Numbered from the stretch's first letter, positions 1 to 6,117 are shown. The stretch: DNA of 6,893 bases from an uncultured Bacillota bacterium (GCA_948466105.1 CAOJZR010000032.1:1-6893), one strand, 5' to 3'. Notes: a model not told the origin generated them from the sequence alone. Numbers and translations: made by a program.

Positions 1-336
1 CTTTAACTTTTTTTCATTATTTTTGCTCATCAAAATAACATCAGCATTTTCATCAAAAAACTCTACTATCACCTGTCTACACAAAAAACAACAACTGCTT
101 ATTTTATCACTAGCTACCATTACATATAGTTTAGCAAAATCTCCCTTTTTATAGCCATTAGTAATAGCTGTAGAAATAGCATTTCGTTCAGCACAAAGCG
201 TTGCCCCATAAGAGGCATTTTCTACATTAACTCCACTAAATTGCTGCTTATCTTTCATCTCTACAATACAAGCAACACAAAACTTTGAATATGGACTATA
301 TGCATTATCTAATAACTTAATTAATTTTTCTTTCAT
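1..336 (-). CDS. cdd: Cytidine deaminase, 3'-truncated by the window edge
   Basis: Zinc-dependent cytosolic enzyme that deaminates cytidine and deoxycytidine to uridine and deoxyuridine in pyrimidine salvage. My translation gives 112 residues with no stop before base 1; families of this type are about 130 residues, so roughly 20 C-terminal residues lie outside. Visible signatures are the N-terminal YSPYSKF, the substrate-binding NVENASYG (residues 37-44) and CAERNA (48-53), which supplies zinc ligand Cys48 and catalytic Glu50. The second zinc motif reads SCCFLCRQ (81-88), so Cys83 and Cys86 are kept, but the usual PCGAC is changed to CCFLC (Pro to Cys, Gly to Phe, Ala to Leu). The ATG at 336 overlaps the dgkA stop as ATGA, typical of translational coupling; a weak GGGTG lies upstream inside dgkA. 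It is the last visible gene of the yqfC operon. Identity is secure; the effect of the altered motif is unknown. Confidence 0.95.
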   Translation of the reverse strand, partial: MKEKLIKLLDNAYSPYSKFCVACIVEMKDKQQFSGVNVENASYGATLCAERNAISTAITNGYKKGDFAKLYVMVASDKISSCCFLCRQVIVEFFDENADVILMSKNNEKKLK

Positions 337-713
337 TTCAACACCCACTTTATAATATAAGGTAAATAAATAAATACCCCAACAATACTAGCCATAATTG
401 CACTAATAAGAACACTAGCGGCCGCACAATCTTTAGCTACTTTGGCCAAACTATTTTTACTACTACAAGCTAAATCAACAGTTCGCTCTATTGCTGTATT
501 TACAAGCTCTAATGAAATAACTTGTCCAATAAGTACCAATGTTATTAATATTTCTGTTTTAGTAATTTTAAGAACAAACCCTAAAATTATTAACAAAAAT
601 GCAACAACAATATGAACTTTCAAATTAAATTCTGTTTTAAAAGCATAGATAAAACCTTGATAAGCATATTTAAAACTTCTTATAAATTTTCTACCTTTTG
701 ATACCAAATTCAT
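333..713 (-). CDS. dgkA: Diacylglycerol/undecaprenol kinase, DgkA family
   Basis: Small integral membrane lipid kinase. In Gram-positive bacteria this family mainly phosphorylates undecaprenol, recycling the lipid carrier for wall synthesis (family knowledge). The 126 residues are typical in length. The family signature ELVNTAIERTVDL occupies residues 69-81, with the acidic residues Glu69 and Glu76 and Asn72 that form the active site in relatives. An upstream EFN (28-30) and the AKVAKDCAAASVL block (90-102; usually AKDxAAGAVL) also fit. Three hydrophobic helices are evident at about 34-50, 54-73 and 98-120. The start at 713 is supported by GGGAG 7 bases upstream. The gene overlaps ybeY by 23 bases and cdd by 4, so the three are surely cotranscribed. 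The ybeY-dgkA-cdd order is standard in Bacillota. Confidence 0.93.
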   Translation of the reverse strand: MNLVSKGRKFIRSFKYAYQGFIYAFKTEFNLKVHIVVAFLLIILGFVLKITKTEILITLVLIGQVISLELVNTAIERTVDLACSSKNSLAKVAKDCAAASVLISAIMASIVGVFIYLPYIIKWVLK

Positions 714-1131
714 CTAAAATCTCCCTTTGTCGAGCAAACATTATTTTCTCATCATCTTCATTCATATGATCATAACCAAGTAAGTGTAAAAAACCATGTA
801 CTGCTAAAAAACAAAGCTCTCTTTCTTCACTATGCTCATAAATTAAAGCTTGCTCTTTTGCTTTTTCTATTGATATATATATATCTCCTAAAACGCAAAT
901 TTCCATAATGGGAAAAGACTTATCATCTTCTAAAGCAAAACTAATAACATCTGTAACCTGATCCAGATTGCGATAGGTCTTATTTATCTCTTTAATCCTA
1001 GGATTATCAACAATAATAACATTGAAAGCAATATCTTGTTTTTTTTCTTTTTGTGCTGCAAATAATAATAAATCTTTTAACTTTGCTTCATCTATTTTAT
1101 AAGTTGTTTCATTAAATATTTTTAAATCCAT
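691..1131 (-). CDS. ybeY: Endoribonuclease YbeY (rRNA maturation factor)
   Basis: Zinc-dependent endoribonuclease acting in 16S rRNA 3'-end maturation and ribosome quality control. The hallmark HGFLHLLGYDH spans residues 112-122, giving the three zinc-binding histidines His112, His116 and His122 (HxxxHxxxxxH). Two other family blocks are visible: NKTYRNLDQVTDVISF at 50-65 (usually PTDVLSF, here VTDVISF) and GDIYIS at 82-87. The length of 146 residues is normal and the protein is soluble. AGGAG sits 7 bases before the ATG at 1131 and overlaps the TAG stop of the vanZ-like gene, suggesting translational coupling. The 3' end runs 23 bases into dgkA. In relatives phoH and pgpH lie just upstream; here the vanZ-like gene takes that place. 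Confidence 0.96.
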   Translation of the reverse strand: MDLKIFNETTYKIDEAKLKDLLLFAAQKEKKQDIAFNVIIVDNPRIKEINKTYRNLDQVTDVISFALEDDKSFPIMEICVLGDIYISIEKAKEQALIYEHSEERELCFLAVHGFLHLLGYDHMNEDDEKIMFARQREILDEFGIKR

Positions 1132-1140
1132 AAATTTCTC

Positions 1141-1731
1141 CTAAATCATAAATATAATAGCCAAAACAATAAATAACACTAATATTATATTATAAACAAT
1201 TGATTTCTTCAAGCCGCTTGGTAAATACCTTAAAATATTATTAAACATATAGTATACATAATAGCCAAATACTCCACCAACAATATTTAAAATAATATCA
1301 TCAACATCAAAAACACGACCTATTAACAATTGTGTACTTTCAATTGAAATAGATAGTAAAGTTACCAAAAAAAACGCATGACATGTCTTATCAAGTCGTA
1401 AAAAATAAGATATAAAAATACCATATGGAACAAACATCAACATATTGCCCATAACGTTTTTAAAGAAAAGTTTACTTCCAATATCATAACGAAACATTTC
1501 TTTAAAAGGAATAAAATTAGAACTTGACCAACTTACATCTTGAAAAGTGACTACATAAAATAAACACATCACATAAACAACAAATATAAGAATCATAATT
1601 TCTTTATAAAAAACAAACGTTTCTTTGTTTTTTATTAAGTAAAATAAGCGCATAGACACTAATATAACCATGCATATAAAAATAGAGGGCCAAGTTTCTT
1701 CTATTATTCCAATCATTGTATTTTTTAACAT
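1141..1731 (-). CDS. VanZ-family integral membrane protein
   Basis: A 196-residue membrane protein with about six predicted helices (around 13-33, 43-62, 93-112, 118-137, 145-164 and 177-196). VanZ-family signatures are clear: NFIPF at 72-76, GNMLMFVPYG at 95-104, and SIESTQLLIGRVFDVDD at 129-145, followed by the NIVGGVFGY end of the motif. The family is named after the teicoplanin-resistance gene vanZ, but most members stand alone and have no settled biochemical role, so resistance should not be assumed. The start at 1731 has AGGAG 7 bases upstream, just beyond the tandem TAG TAG end of yqfD. The gap to yqfD is 12 bases and to ybeY 9, so it is embedded in the operon. A VanZ gene is not a usual member of this cluster. 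Family call is firm; function is unknown. Confidence 0.9.
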   Translation of the reverse strand: MLKNTMIGIIEETWPSIFICMVILVSMRLFYLIKNKETFVFYKEIMILIFVVYVMCLFYVVTFQDVSWSSSNFIPFKEMFRYDIGSKLFFKNVMGNMLMFVPYGIFISYFLRLDKTCHAFFLVTLLSISIESTQLLIGRVFDVDDIILNIVGGVFGYYVYYMFNNILRYLPSGLKKSIVYNIILVLFIVLAIIFMI

Positions 1732-1743
1732 ATTTTTCTCCTA

Positions 1744-2910
1744 CTACTCTAAAACAATTTCGGCAAAATCTGTAATATCTTCATAAACTGTAAAAAAGAC
1801 ATCTACAATTACACGATCTTCTTTTACAACTTCCTTTAAGGTTTTAAAGTCTATTATATATTCTTTTTCTTTTAAATTATCTGTAATTTGTTTTTTAGCT
1901 TTTTCTATTGATTTACTAATAGCTTCATCAACAGTATACACACTATCAACAACCTCAATTTTTTCTTGATGTTCTAAAGTAAGTGAGATAGGCAAAAAAG
2001 GATGTTTAATAATATTGCTTTCTTTACTTTCTTTTTGCTTAAATTTATTAAAAGCAAATTCCATTTTTTTATTCAAAAAATTTAAAACTAACACATTTTT
2101 CTTTTTACCAACTTTTTTCTCTTCAAAGTAAGTAAAAGGATATTCTACACTTACATTATACCACACTTCGGCAAATACTTGACCACTTGCTTTAATCGTT
2201 TGTTTAATTTCATCATTTAGCATGAGATTGCCAGTAATAATAATATCACCTTTTTTAACATAGTCATTAACATCTCTTATTATTTCACCACTAGTAGCAT
2301 CTACCCTTTTTATTATACCATCTTTTTTAGCAATTATATGTGTTAAGGTTGTATCTTTATTATTATTAGGAATTTGTCTTTCTTCAACACGAACAATATA
2401 TTTTGTTCCTTCATTTATTATTTCTAACCACTCTATTTTATCTTTATATTTATTTAAAATCTCTTCTTTTACAATTTCAATTTGTTTAAAATTTTTTTTA
2501 AACTTTTTTTCACTTATACCATAATTATATAATTCTTTTTTTAATAGATTTCTTAAATTAGGATCATTATGAATGATTTCTATTTCAAAAATAATATTAT
2601 TCAAAAATACCAATAAAAAATAACCAATAATAATACTTATAATTAAATATTTATGAATATTTAATCGTTTTTTTATTTTAATAATACCATAACTATTAAT
2701 AATATTAAAATCATAAATACTTTTTATTTTAGTTAATTTATCATAATCTTTTTTATATATTATAATATTTACTTCATTTCGATTAACATAGTCTATATTA
2801 AGCAAATCTATTTTTTCATCCATGATTTTTTTTATAAAACGTGATATATTTTTACCTGTTATTTTAAGTTTTAATTTACTTTTAAAAATATAGATAATTT
2901 TGTTTTTCAT
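1744..2910 (-). CDS. yqfD: Sporulation protein YqfD (SpoIV-type membrane protein)
   Basis: Conserved sporulation protein of 388 residues; in Bacillus the yqfCD pair is expressed in the mother cell under sigma E (family knowledge), and the molecular role is poorly defined. Basic residues dominate the N-terminal 85, followed by one transmembrane helix at about 87-107 and a large, probably extracytoplasmic domain. The most diagnostic stretch is at about 197-256: DGIIKRVDATSGE, then YVKKGDIIITGNL, then ASGQVFAEVWYNVSVEYP, matching the family pattern of a pierced beta domain (GxI, VxxGD, GxVxAxxWY). The ATG at 2910 is preceded by AAGGTGA overlapping the TGA stop of yqfC only 4 bases away, as expected of a coupled pair. 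The gene ends in tandem TAG TAG. Confidence 0.92.
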   Translation of the reverse strand: MKNKIIYIFKSKLKLKITGKNISRFIKKIMDEKIDLLNIDYVNRNEVNIIIYKKDYDKLTKIKSIYDFNIINSYGIIKIKKRLNIHKYLIISIIIGYFLLVFLNNIIFEIEIIHNDPNLRNLLKKELYNYGISEKKFKKNFKQIEIVKEEILNKYKDKIEWLEIINEGTKYIVRVEERQIPNNNKDTTLTHIIAKKDGIIKRVDATSGEIIRDVNDYVKKGDIIITGNLMLNDEIKQTIKASGQVFAEVWYNVSVEYPFTYFEEKKVGKKKNVLVLNFLNKKMEFAFNKFKQKESKESNIIKHPFLPISLTLEHQEKIEVVDSVYTVDEAISKSIEKAKKQITDNLKEKEYIIDFKTLKEVVKEDRVIVDVFFTVYEDITDFAEIVLE

Positions 2911-2914
2911 TGAA

Positions 2915-3154
2915 TCACCTTAGTTCTATATTTAAAATATCACCTGTTATTAAAATTTCATCGATAACCATTTTACTAATAACTAAATTATTACCTTTTA
3001 TAATAATCTTACCACCTTCATAATAAATTTCTACTGTATTAAAATCAAAATGCCCTATTTTAGTATAGTTTACAATATTTACTTTATTTTTATATATATT
3101 AATTTTAAATTCATCTTCAAGGATAAAGTTTCTTATGCTATTTAACATACTCAC
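2915..3154 (-). CDS. yqfC: Sporulation protein YqfC
   Basis: Small sporulation protein always found next to yqfD. The 79 residues are slightly shorter than the usual 90 or so. The family core is visible: IGHFDFNTVEIYYEGGKIII, then KGNNLVISKMVIDEILITGD, ending NIEL, a run of beta strands with the G-x-L and I-x-G pattern. The best start is GTG at 3154: AGGTGA (3166-3161) lies 6 bases upstream, whereas the in-frame ATG at 3148 would be 12 bases away. An out-of-frame ATG overlaps the GTG (ATGTGA) and stops at once. First gene of the operon, transcribed away from the TPR gene across a shared 133-base region. Confidence 0.88.
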   Translation of the reverse strand: MSMLNSIRNFILEDEFKINIYKNKVNIVNYTKIGHFDFNTVEIYYEGGKIIIKGNNLVISKMVIDEILITGDILNIELR

Positions 3155-3160
3155 ATGTCT

Positions 3161-3166
3161 TCACCT
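3161..3166 (-). promoter_or_regulatory. Ribosome binding site deciding the yqfC GTG start
   Basis: AGGTGA on the minus strand, 6 bases before GTG at 3154. The spacing favours GTG over the in-frame ATG two codons later. Confidence 0.7.
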
Positions 3167-3191
3167 AAATAAGTATATTTTATATTGTCTC

Positions 3192-3220
3192 AATTTATGT
3201 TAAAGAAAAATATATAATTA
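3192..3220 (-). promoter_or_regulatory. Candidate sigma E-like promoter of the yqfC operon
   Basis: On the minus strand TAATTAT (3220-3214), a 14-base spacer and CATAAATT (3199-3192) resemble the Bacillus sigma E pattern as I recall it (about KMATATT, 13-14 bases, CATACAAT). The match is partial (5 of 7 and 6 of 8) and the region is almost pure A and T, so chance is a serious alternative. The predicted transcript would start about 30 bases before the GTG of yqfC. Because ybeY, dgkA and cdd are housekeeping genes, a further vegetative promoter would be expected but was not identified with confidence. Confidence 0.3.
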
Positions 3221-3236
3221 TTTATAAAACCAAAAT

Positions 3237-3265
3237 TTGATATATATTTAAATATATGTTAAAAT
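3237..3265 (+). promoter_or_regulatory. Vegetative (sigma A) promoter of the TPR gene
   Basis: TTGATA at 3237-3242, a 17-base spacer and TAAAAT at 3260-3265 form a good -35/-10 pair, strengthened by an extended -10 TG at 3257-3258. Transcription would begin near 3271-3273, leaving a short leader of about 15 bases that is almost entirely the ribosome binding site. The spacer contains a perfect 16-bp palindrome (see the separate entry). Confidence 0.65.
3242..3257. repeat. Perfect 16-bp palindrome in the TPR promoter spacer
   Basis: ATATATTTAAATATAT is identical to its reverse complement and lies between the -35 and -10 elements of the TPR promoter, a common operator position. In sequence this AT-rich such palindromes also arise by chance, so its role as a repressor site is only a possibility. 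Confidence 0.35.
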
Positions 3266-3287
3266 AACAAACCGTTGAGGTGATAAA

Positions 3288-4430
3288 ATGAAAAATAATG
3301 GAGATTATTTAAGCTATAAATTATTGACTAAAAAAAAGTGTTCCAATCATAGTTCCAAACAAACAGTTAATTTTTTAAAAGAAGCATATTATAATGATCC
3401 AAACAACTTACATATAAAATTCAAATATACCAAAGCTCTTCTTAAAAGTAAAAAAACATTTGATGAAGGTAAACAATTACTAGAAGAAATAGCCAATCAT
3501 CCCAAAAAAATAGTAAACAAAAGTAAAGATCACGATTTAGAATATAAACTTAATGCCATCTATATATTAGGACAAATAGAAAAGGAAGCATTAAATATAA
3601 AAAAAGCTCAATATCTTTTCACTTTATTATTAAAAACCGACAAAAAAGCACAAGCACTCTTTGCATTAGGTGAAATAGAAAAAAGCGCTGGTAATATAGA
3701 AGAAGCTAGAAAAAAATTTGAGAAAATAATTAATTTAATTAACGAAGAATTAAAAAAGGAACACAAAAAAAAGACACAAATTAATACTAAATACAAATAT
3801 TCTGCTATGTTTGAACTAGGTAAAATAGCAAAAGATAATAACAATTTAGATGAAGCTAGAAAAATATTTTGGTACCTATATAATTACCATAACATCCATT
3901 CTGCTCTTAAACAACTATTATTTGTAGAAATTAAAGACGAAAATTATTTTGAAGCATATCAATTATTAGAAAAAATTATTAAACAACAACCTTTAAACCT
4001 TGAACTAAAAAATATTATCTTCTTTTTAAAGTATAAAATCGGTCTTTTAACAGACAATGATATTAAAAATAATACCAACTATTTTTGCAGGCAATTAATA
4101 AATTATGATGTAAATCAAGCAATTGGACATATTAGCCTTCATTTAGATGAACAATGTAATAATACCCATACACTATATAATAGCAATGTTGATATAGAAT
4201 CTTTATTCAAATATGCACAAGACAACATAGCCTCTATACCTTCTACTTCATCAAACATTTGTGATAAATATGTTATTGAATGTCCTAGTAATATATCAAC
4301 AATTTCTCAAATTCCTACAAATCTAATTTTAGTTGTAACATTTTTAAACAGCAAAAATATTATAGCAATGTATCCAATACCACAAATAACAAATAAATAT
4401 AATGTTACTCAAAAACAATTTATTTTATAA
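3288..4430 (+). CDS. TPR-repeat protein with a distinct C-terminal domain
   Basis: Cytosolic 380-residue protein with no signal peptide or membrane helix. The first 250 residues are helical repeats of TPR type; the clearest copies are at about 88-116, 122-148 (ALFALGEIEKSAGNIEEAR), 173-198 (AMFELGKIAKDNNNLDEAR) and 205-231, separated in places by lysine-rich linkers such as 152-165. TPRs bind proteins or peptides. Residues 255-380 are not TPR: a segment YFCRQLINYDVNQAIGHI (265-282) is followed by an acidic linker and a predicted beta-rich end with KYVIECP (327-333), LILVVTFLNS (346-355) and NIIAMYPIP (357-365). I do not recognise this domain with certainty; its ending resembles small nuclease-toxin folds, but that is speculation. 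The start is certain, with GAGGTGA 4 bases before the ATG, a context shared with rpsT. Single-gene transcript ending at the terminator at 4500-4537. Not part of the sporulation operon and probably accessory. Confidence 0.8.
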   Translation: MKNNGDYLSYKLLTKKKCSNHSSKQTVNFLKEAYYNDPNNLHIKFKYTKALLKSKKTFDEGKQLLEEIANHPKKIVNKSKDHDLEYKLNAIYILGQIEKEALNIKKAQYLFTLLLKTDKKAQALFALGEIEKSAGNIEEARKKFEKIINLINEELKKEHKKKTQINTKYKYSAMFELGKIAKDNNNLDEARKIFWYLYNYHNIHSALKQLLFVEIKDENYFEAYQLLEKIIKQQPLNLELKNIIFFLKYKIGLLTDNDIKNNTNYFCRQLINYDVNQAIGHISLHLDEQCNNTHTLYNSNVDIESLFKYAQDNIASIPSTSSNICDKYVIECPSNISTISQIPTNLILVVTFLNSKNIIAMYPIPQITNKYNVTQKQFIL

Positions 4431-4451
4431 TAAACTTGATTTTTAAGTTTA
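4431..4451. repeat. Small hairpin directly after the TPR gene
   Basis: TAAACTT at 4431-4437 and AAGTTTA at 4445-4451 can form a 7-bp stem with a 7-base loop, starting right after the TAA stop. It is AT-rich and no T-tract follows, so it is unlikely to terminate transcription alone; it may shield the 3' end of the mRNA or be fortuitous. Confidence 0.3.
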
Positions 4452-4499
4452 CTAGCAATTTGACAAAAATTAACATTAACTTAAATATTATTTTTAACA

Positions 4500-4537
4500 A
4501 AAACTCTCCTTATTTTTATAGAACTAAGGAGAGTTTT
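4500..4537. terminator. Bidirectional intrinsic terminator between TPR gene and gpr
   Basis: A perfect 13-bp stem (AAAACTCTCCTTA at 4500-4512 with TAAGGAGAGTTTT at 4525-4537) encloses a 12-base loop. A-runs and T-runs at the base of the stem provide a U-tract on either strand, longer on the minus strand (TTTTTG). It lies between two convergent genes and can end both transcripts. This is by far the most GC-containing inverted repeat in the 241-base gap. Confidence 0.85.
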
Positions 4538-4671
4538 ATGTATTAATATTATAATAATATTACTTATCTTTACTATAATAATTTCAAATACTACTAATGA
4601 AAGCTGATAAATTTACTGTAATCTATTGTTTTATTGAAATTTACATTAGTTAATTATAAATAAAAACTATT

Positions 4672-5679
4672 CTACACATTTTTATGCAAAGCCTTATTAA
4701 TTCCATTAGATATCAAATCACTAAGCTTTTGAATCACAAAATCAACCTCTTTAGGAGTAACCATTAAATTATAACCAATTGGTGTTAATACTTCATATAT
4801 AAGTTGTCGCAACTCCTCATCTTCTAAATTACCAACCATACCAAATAATTTTTTTTTATCTTCTTTATCAATATTAACATCACTTTTCAAATAATTTCTT
4901 CCACCGATAATAAGCTTATTAGAAGCTTTGTCAATGTTTTCTTTGGTATAAGAATAATGCTTGTACATATAATTTATTGTATCACTTACAATCGTAACTG
5001 CATCAACCACTGTTGGTACACCAATTGCTAAAACAGGAATTCCAAGTGTATCTTTGCTTATCTCCTTACGACTATTACCAACCCCACTTCCAGGATGTAT
5101 GCCTGTATTAGTCATCTGTAACGTTTTATTAACCCGCTCTACTGATTGACTAGCAAGTGCATCTACAACAATTACAAAATCAGGTTTATTGGCCATAACA
5201 ATACTTTTAACTAACTCACTTGTCTCAATTCCTGTTTTACCAGTTACACCAGGTGCAAAAGCACTTACACACCTAAAGCCTTCCTCAACTTCGCCTAACA
5301 TAAATAAATGACTAGTAACAAGCACATTATCAATTACAAGTGGTCCTAGACTATCAGGGGTTGACAGTAAATTACCAAGTCCAACTACTAAACAATTAGC
5401 CTCTTTACTAATTCCTTCCTCCTCTAATAATTTTTTTAATCTTTCAGCAAAAATATCCATTACTTTCTTATTATTACTATAGTCTGTAATATCCTTAAAT
5501 TCAATTGTTACATACATGCCTTCTTTTTTATTTATCCTTTTACCAACAGTTTCATCAATCAATATATTTGTGATTTTAACCCCATCAATAATCTTCTCTT
5601 CTTTTTCAAAACCATCTATTGCTTCAATCGCCAAATCAGTTCTTAATTGATATTTTCCTAAATCTATCTCATGATTCAT
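4672..5679 (-). CDS. gpr: Germination protease GPR (peptidase family A25), zymogen
   Basis: Protease that degrades the small acid-soluble spore proteins (SASPs) when spores germinate, supplying amino acids. It matches Bacillus GPR along its length: RTDLAIEA, the GLGNLLSTPDSLGP block, FAPGVTGKTGIETSELV, DFVIVVDALAS, TGIHPGSGVGNSRKE, IGVPTVVDAVTI and the C-terminal NLMVTPKEVD. The acidic residues in TPDSLGP and VVDALAS are probably the two essential aspartates reported in the family. I chose ATG 5679 over the longer in-frame ATG at 5748: 5679 has GGTGAT 6 bases upstream, while 5748 is preceded by pyrimidines and no Shine-Dalgarno. The chosen start gives 335 residues and a 15-residue propeptide before the expected RTD|LA self-cleavage point, as in Bacillus (15-16); the longer form would add 23 unmatched residues. 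The presence of gpr implies that the organism also makes SASPs. spoIIP, the usual neighbour, is not seen. Confidence 0.95.
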   Translation of the reverse strand: MNHEIDLGKYQLRTDLAIEAIDGFEKEEKIIDGVKITNILIDETVGKRINKKEGMYVTIEFKDITDYSNNKKVMDIFAERLKKLLEEEGISKEANCLVVGLGNLLSTPDSLGPLVIDNVLVTSHLFMLGEVEEGFRCVSAFAPGVTGKTGIETSELVKSIVMANKPDFVIVVDALASQSVERVNKTLQMTNTGIHPGSGVGNSRKEISKDTLGIPVLAIGVPTVVDAVTIVSDTINYMYKHYSYTKENIDKASNKLIIGGRNYLKSDVNIDKEDKKKLFGMVGNLEDEELRQLIYEVLTPIGYNLMVTPKEVDFVIQKLSDLISNGINKALHKNV

Positions 5680-5685
5680 TTCATC

Positions 5686-5691
5686 ATCACC
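5686..5691 (-). promoter_or_regulatory. Ribosome binding site deciding the gpr start
   Basis: GGTGAT on the minus strand, 6 bases before ATG 5679, fits the anti-Shine-Dalgarno and the GGTGAT-type sites of other genes here. The alternative ATG at 5748 has none. Confidence 0.7.
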
Positions 5692-5701
5692 ACTAGTATT
5701 A

Positions 5702-5729
5702 TTTACCAAAAAAGAAAAATTATTAAAAT
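5702..5729 (+). promoter_or_regulatory. Possible promoter of the 100-residue ORF
   Basis: TTTACC at 5702-5707, a 16-base spacer and TAAAAT at 5724-5729 form a weak sigma A-type promoter reading toward the small gene at 5766. The -35 box matches 4 of 6 bases. It overlaps the candidate forespore promoter of gpr on the other strand. Confidence 0.35.
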
Positions 5730-5747
5730 AATATCTTACAAAATTCA
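5718..5747 (-). promoter_or_regulatory. Candidate forespore (sigma G/F-like) promoter of gpr
   Basis: On the minus strand TGAATT (5747-5742), 17 bases and AATAATT (5724-5718) loosely resemble the sigma G pattern TGAATA-N17-CATACTA. gpr is forespore-expressed in Bacillus, which motivates the search; the -10 match is only 4 of 7. If correct, the transcript starts downstream of ATG 5748, independently supporting the start at 5679. Confidence 0.25.
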
Positions 5748-5765
5748 TAGAGAAAGGAACAACAA

Positions 5766-6068
5766 ATGCATAATATTATCAAAGAAATTCTAATTAAAGC
5801 TTATAACAATAACATTAAAAACTATTTAATCATTTCAAATTATATTAAAACAATATTATCAATTGATTTAAATAATCTAGAAAAAGCAATTACTGATATT
5901 TTAAGTGAAGAATTTATAATAATAGAAGATAATAGTGATTTTTTAAGTTTTTTATTTGCTTTCTACGATTTCATTATTGAATTAAAATTCAAAAATAACA
6001 CCTCAAAATTAAATCAAGAAACTTTTAATATAACGCCAAATAATTTAAAAAAAGTCTTGTCTTTTTGA
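5766..6068 (+). CDS. Hypothetical 100-residue protein
   Basis: I do not recognise this protein. It is 100 residues, without signal peptide or clear membrane helix, rich in Ile, Asn, Leu and Lys, and predicted largely helical; the centre (about 39-72) is acidic and aromatic (EEFIIIEDNSDF, FLFAFYDFIIE). Support for a real gene comes from an AAAGGA Shine-Dalgarno 7 bases before the ATG, an uninterrupted frame where the AT-rich DNA would readily give stops, and position between gpr and rpsT with no other gene fitting. In Bacillus the neighbour of rpsT on this side is holA (about 340 residues), but this is far too short and shows no resemblance. Its 3' end carries the rpsT promoter, so weak readthrough into rpsT is possible. 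Confidence 0.55.
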   Translation: MHNIIKEILIKAYNNNIKNYLIISNYIKTILSIDLNNLEKAITDILSEEFIIIEDNSDFLSFLFAFYDFIIELKFKNNTSKLNQETFNITPNNLKKVLSF

Positions 6069-6085
6069 TAAAACTTTGCTAAAAT
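6057..6085 (+). promoter_or_regulatory. Promoter of rpsT
   Basis: TTGTCT (6057-6062), a 17-base spacer and TAAAAT (6080-6085) with an extended -10 TG at 6077-6078. The predicted start near 6091 gives a leader of about 26 bases. The -35 box lies inside the last codons of the upstream gene. The TGnTAAAAT element is the same as in the TPR gene promoter. Confidence 0.6.
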
Positions 6086-6117
6086 ATGGATGTATTATTT
6101 GACTTGGAGGTGATAAA

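Noticed and set aside
1141..1731. Glycopeptide resistance determinant
   Set aside because: Only VanZ-family membership is supported; no vanHAX or vanRS genes are present and most VanZ-like proteins are unrelated to resistance.
3608..3844. Minus-strand open frame of 78 codons inside the TPR gene
   Set aside because: It is antisense to the well-supported TPR coding sequence, has no credible ribosome site, and its hydrophobic composition is the expected complement of Lys/Glu-rich TPR codons.
4544..4562. AT-only palindrome (taatattat a ataatatta) downstream of the terminator
   Set aside because: It is composed purely of A and T with a one-base centre, cannot form a stable hairpin loop, and lies in low-complexity sequence where such matches are expected.
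4431..4671. Non-coding RNA gene in the TPR-gpr gap
   Set aside because: Only the terminator and a weak hairpin are visible; no promoter or extended conserved structure can be supported.
5680..5748. N-terminal extension of gpr to ATG 5748
   Set aside because: No Shine-Dalgarno, no resemblance to GPR, and it would give an over-long propeptide.
5766..6068. Remnant of holA (DNA polymerase III delta subunit)
   Set aside because: Position fits, but the frame is complete with its own ribosome site, is a third of the expected length, and shows no delta-subunit motifs.
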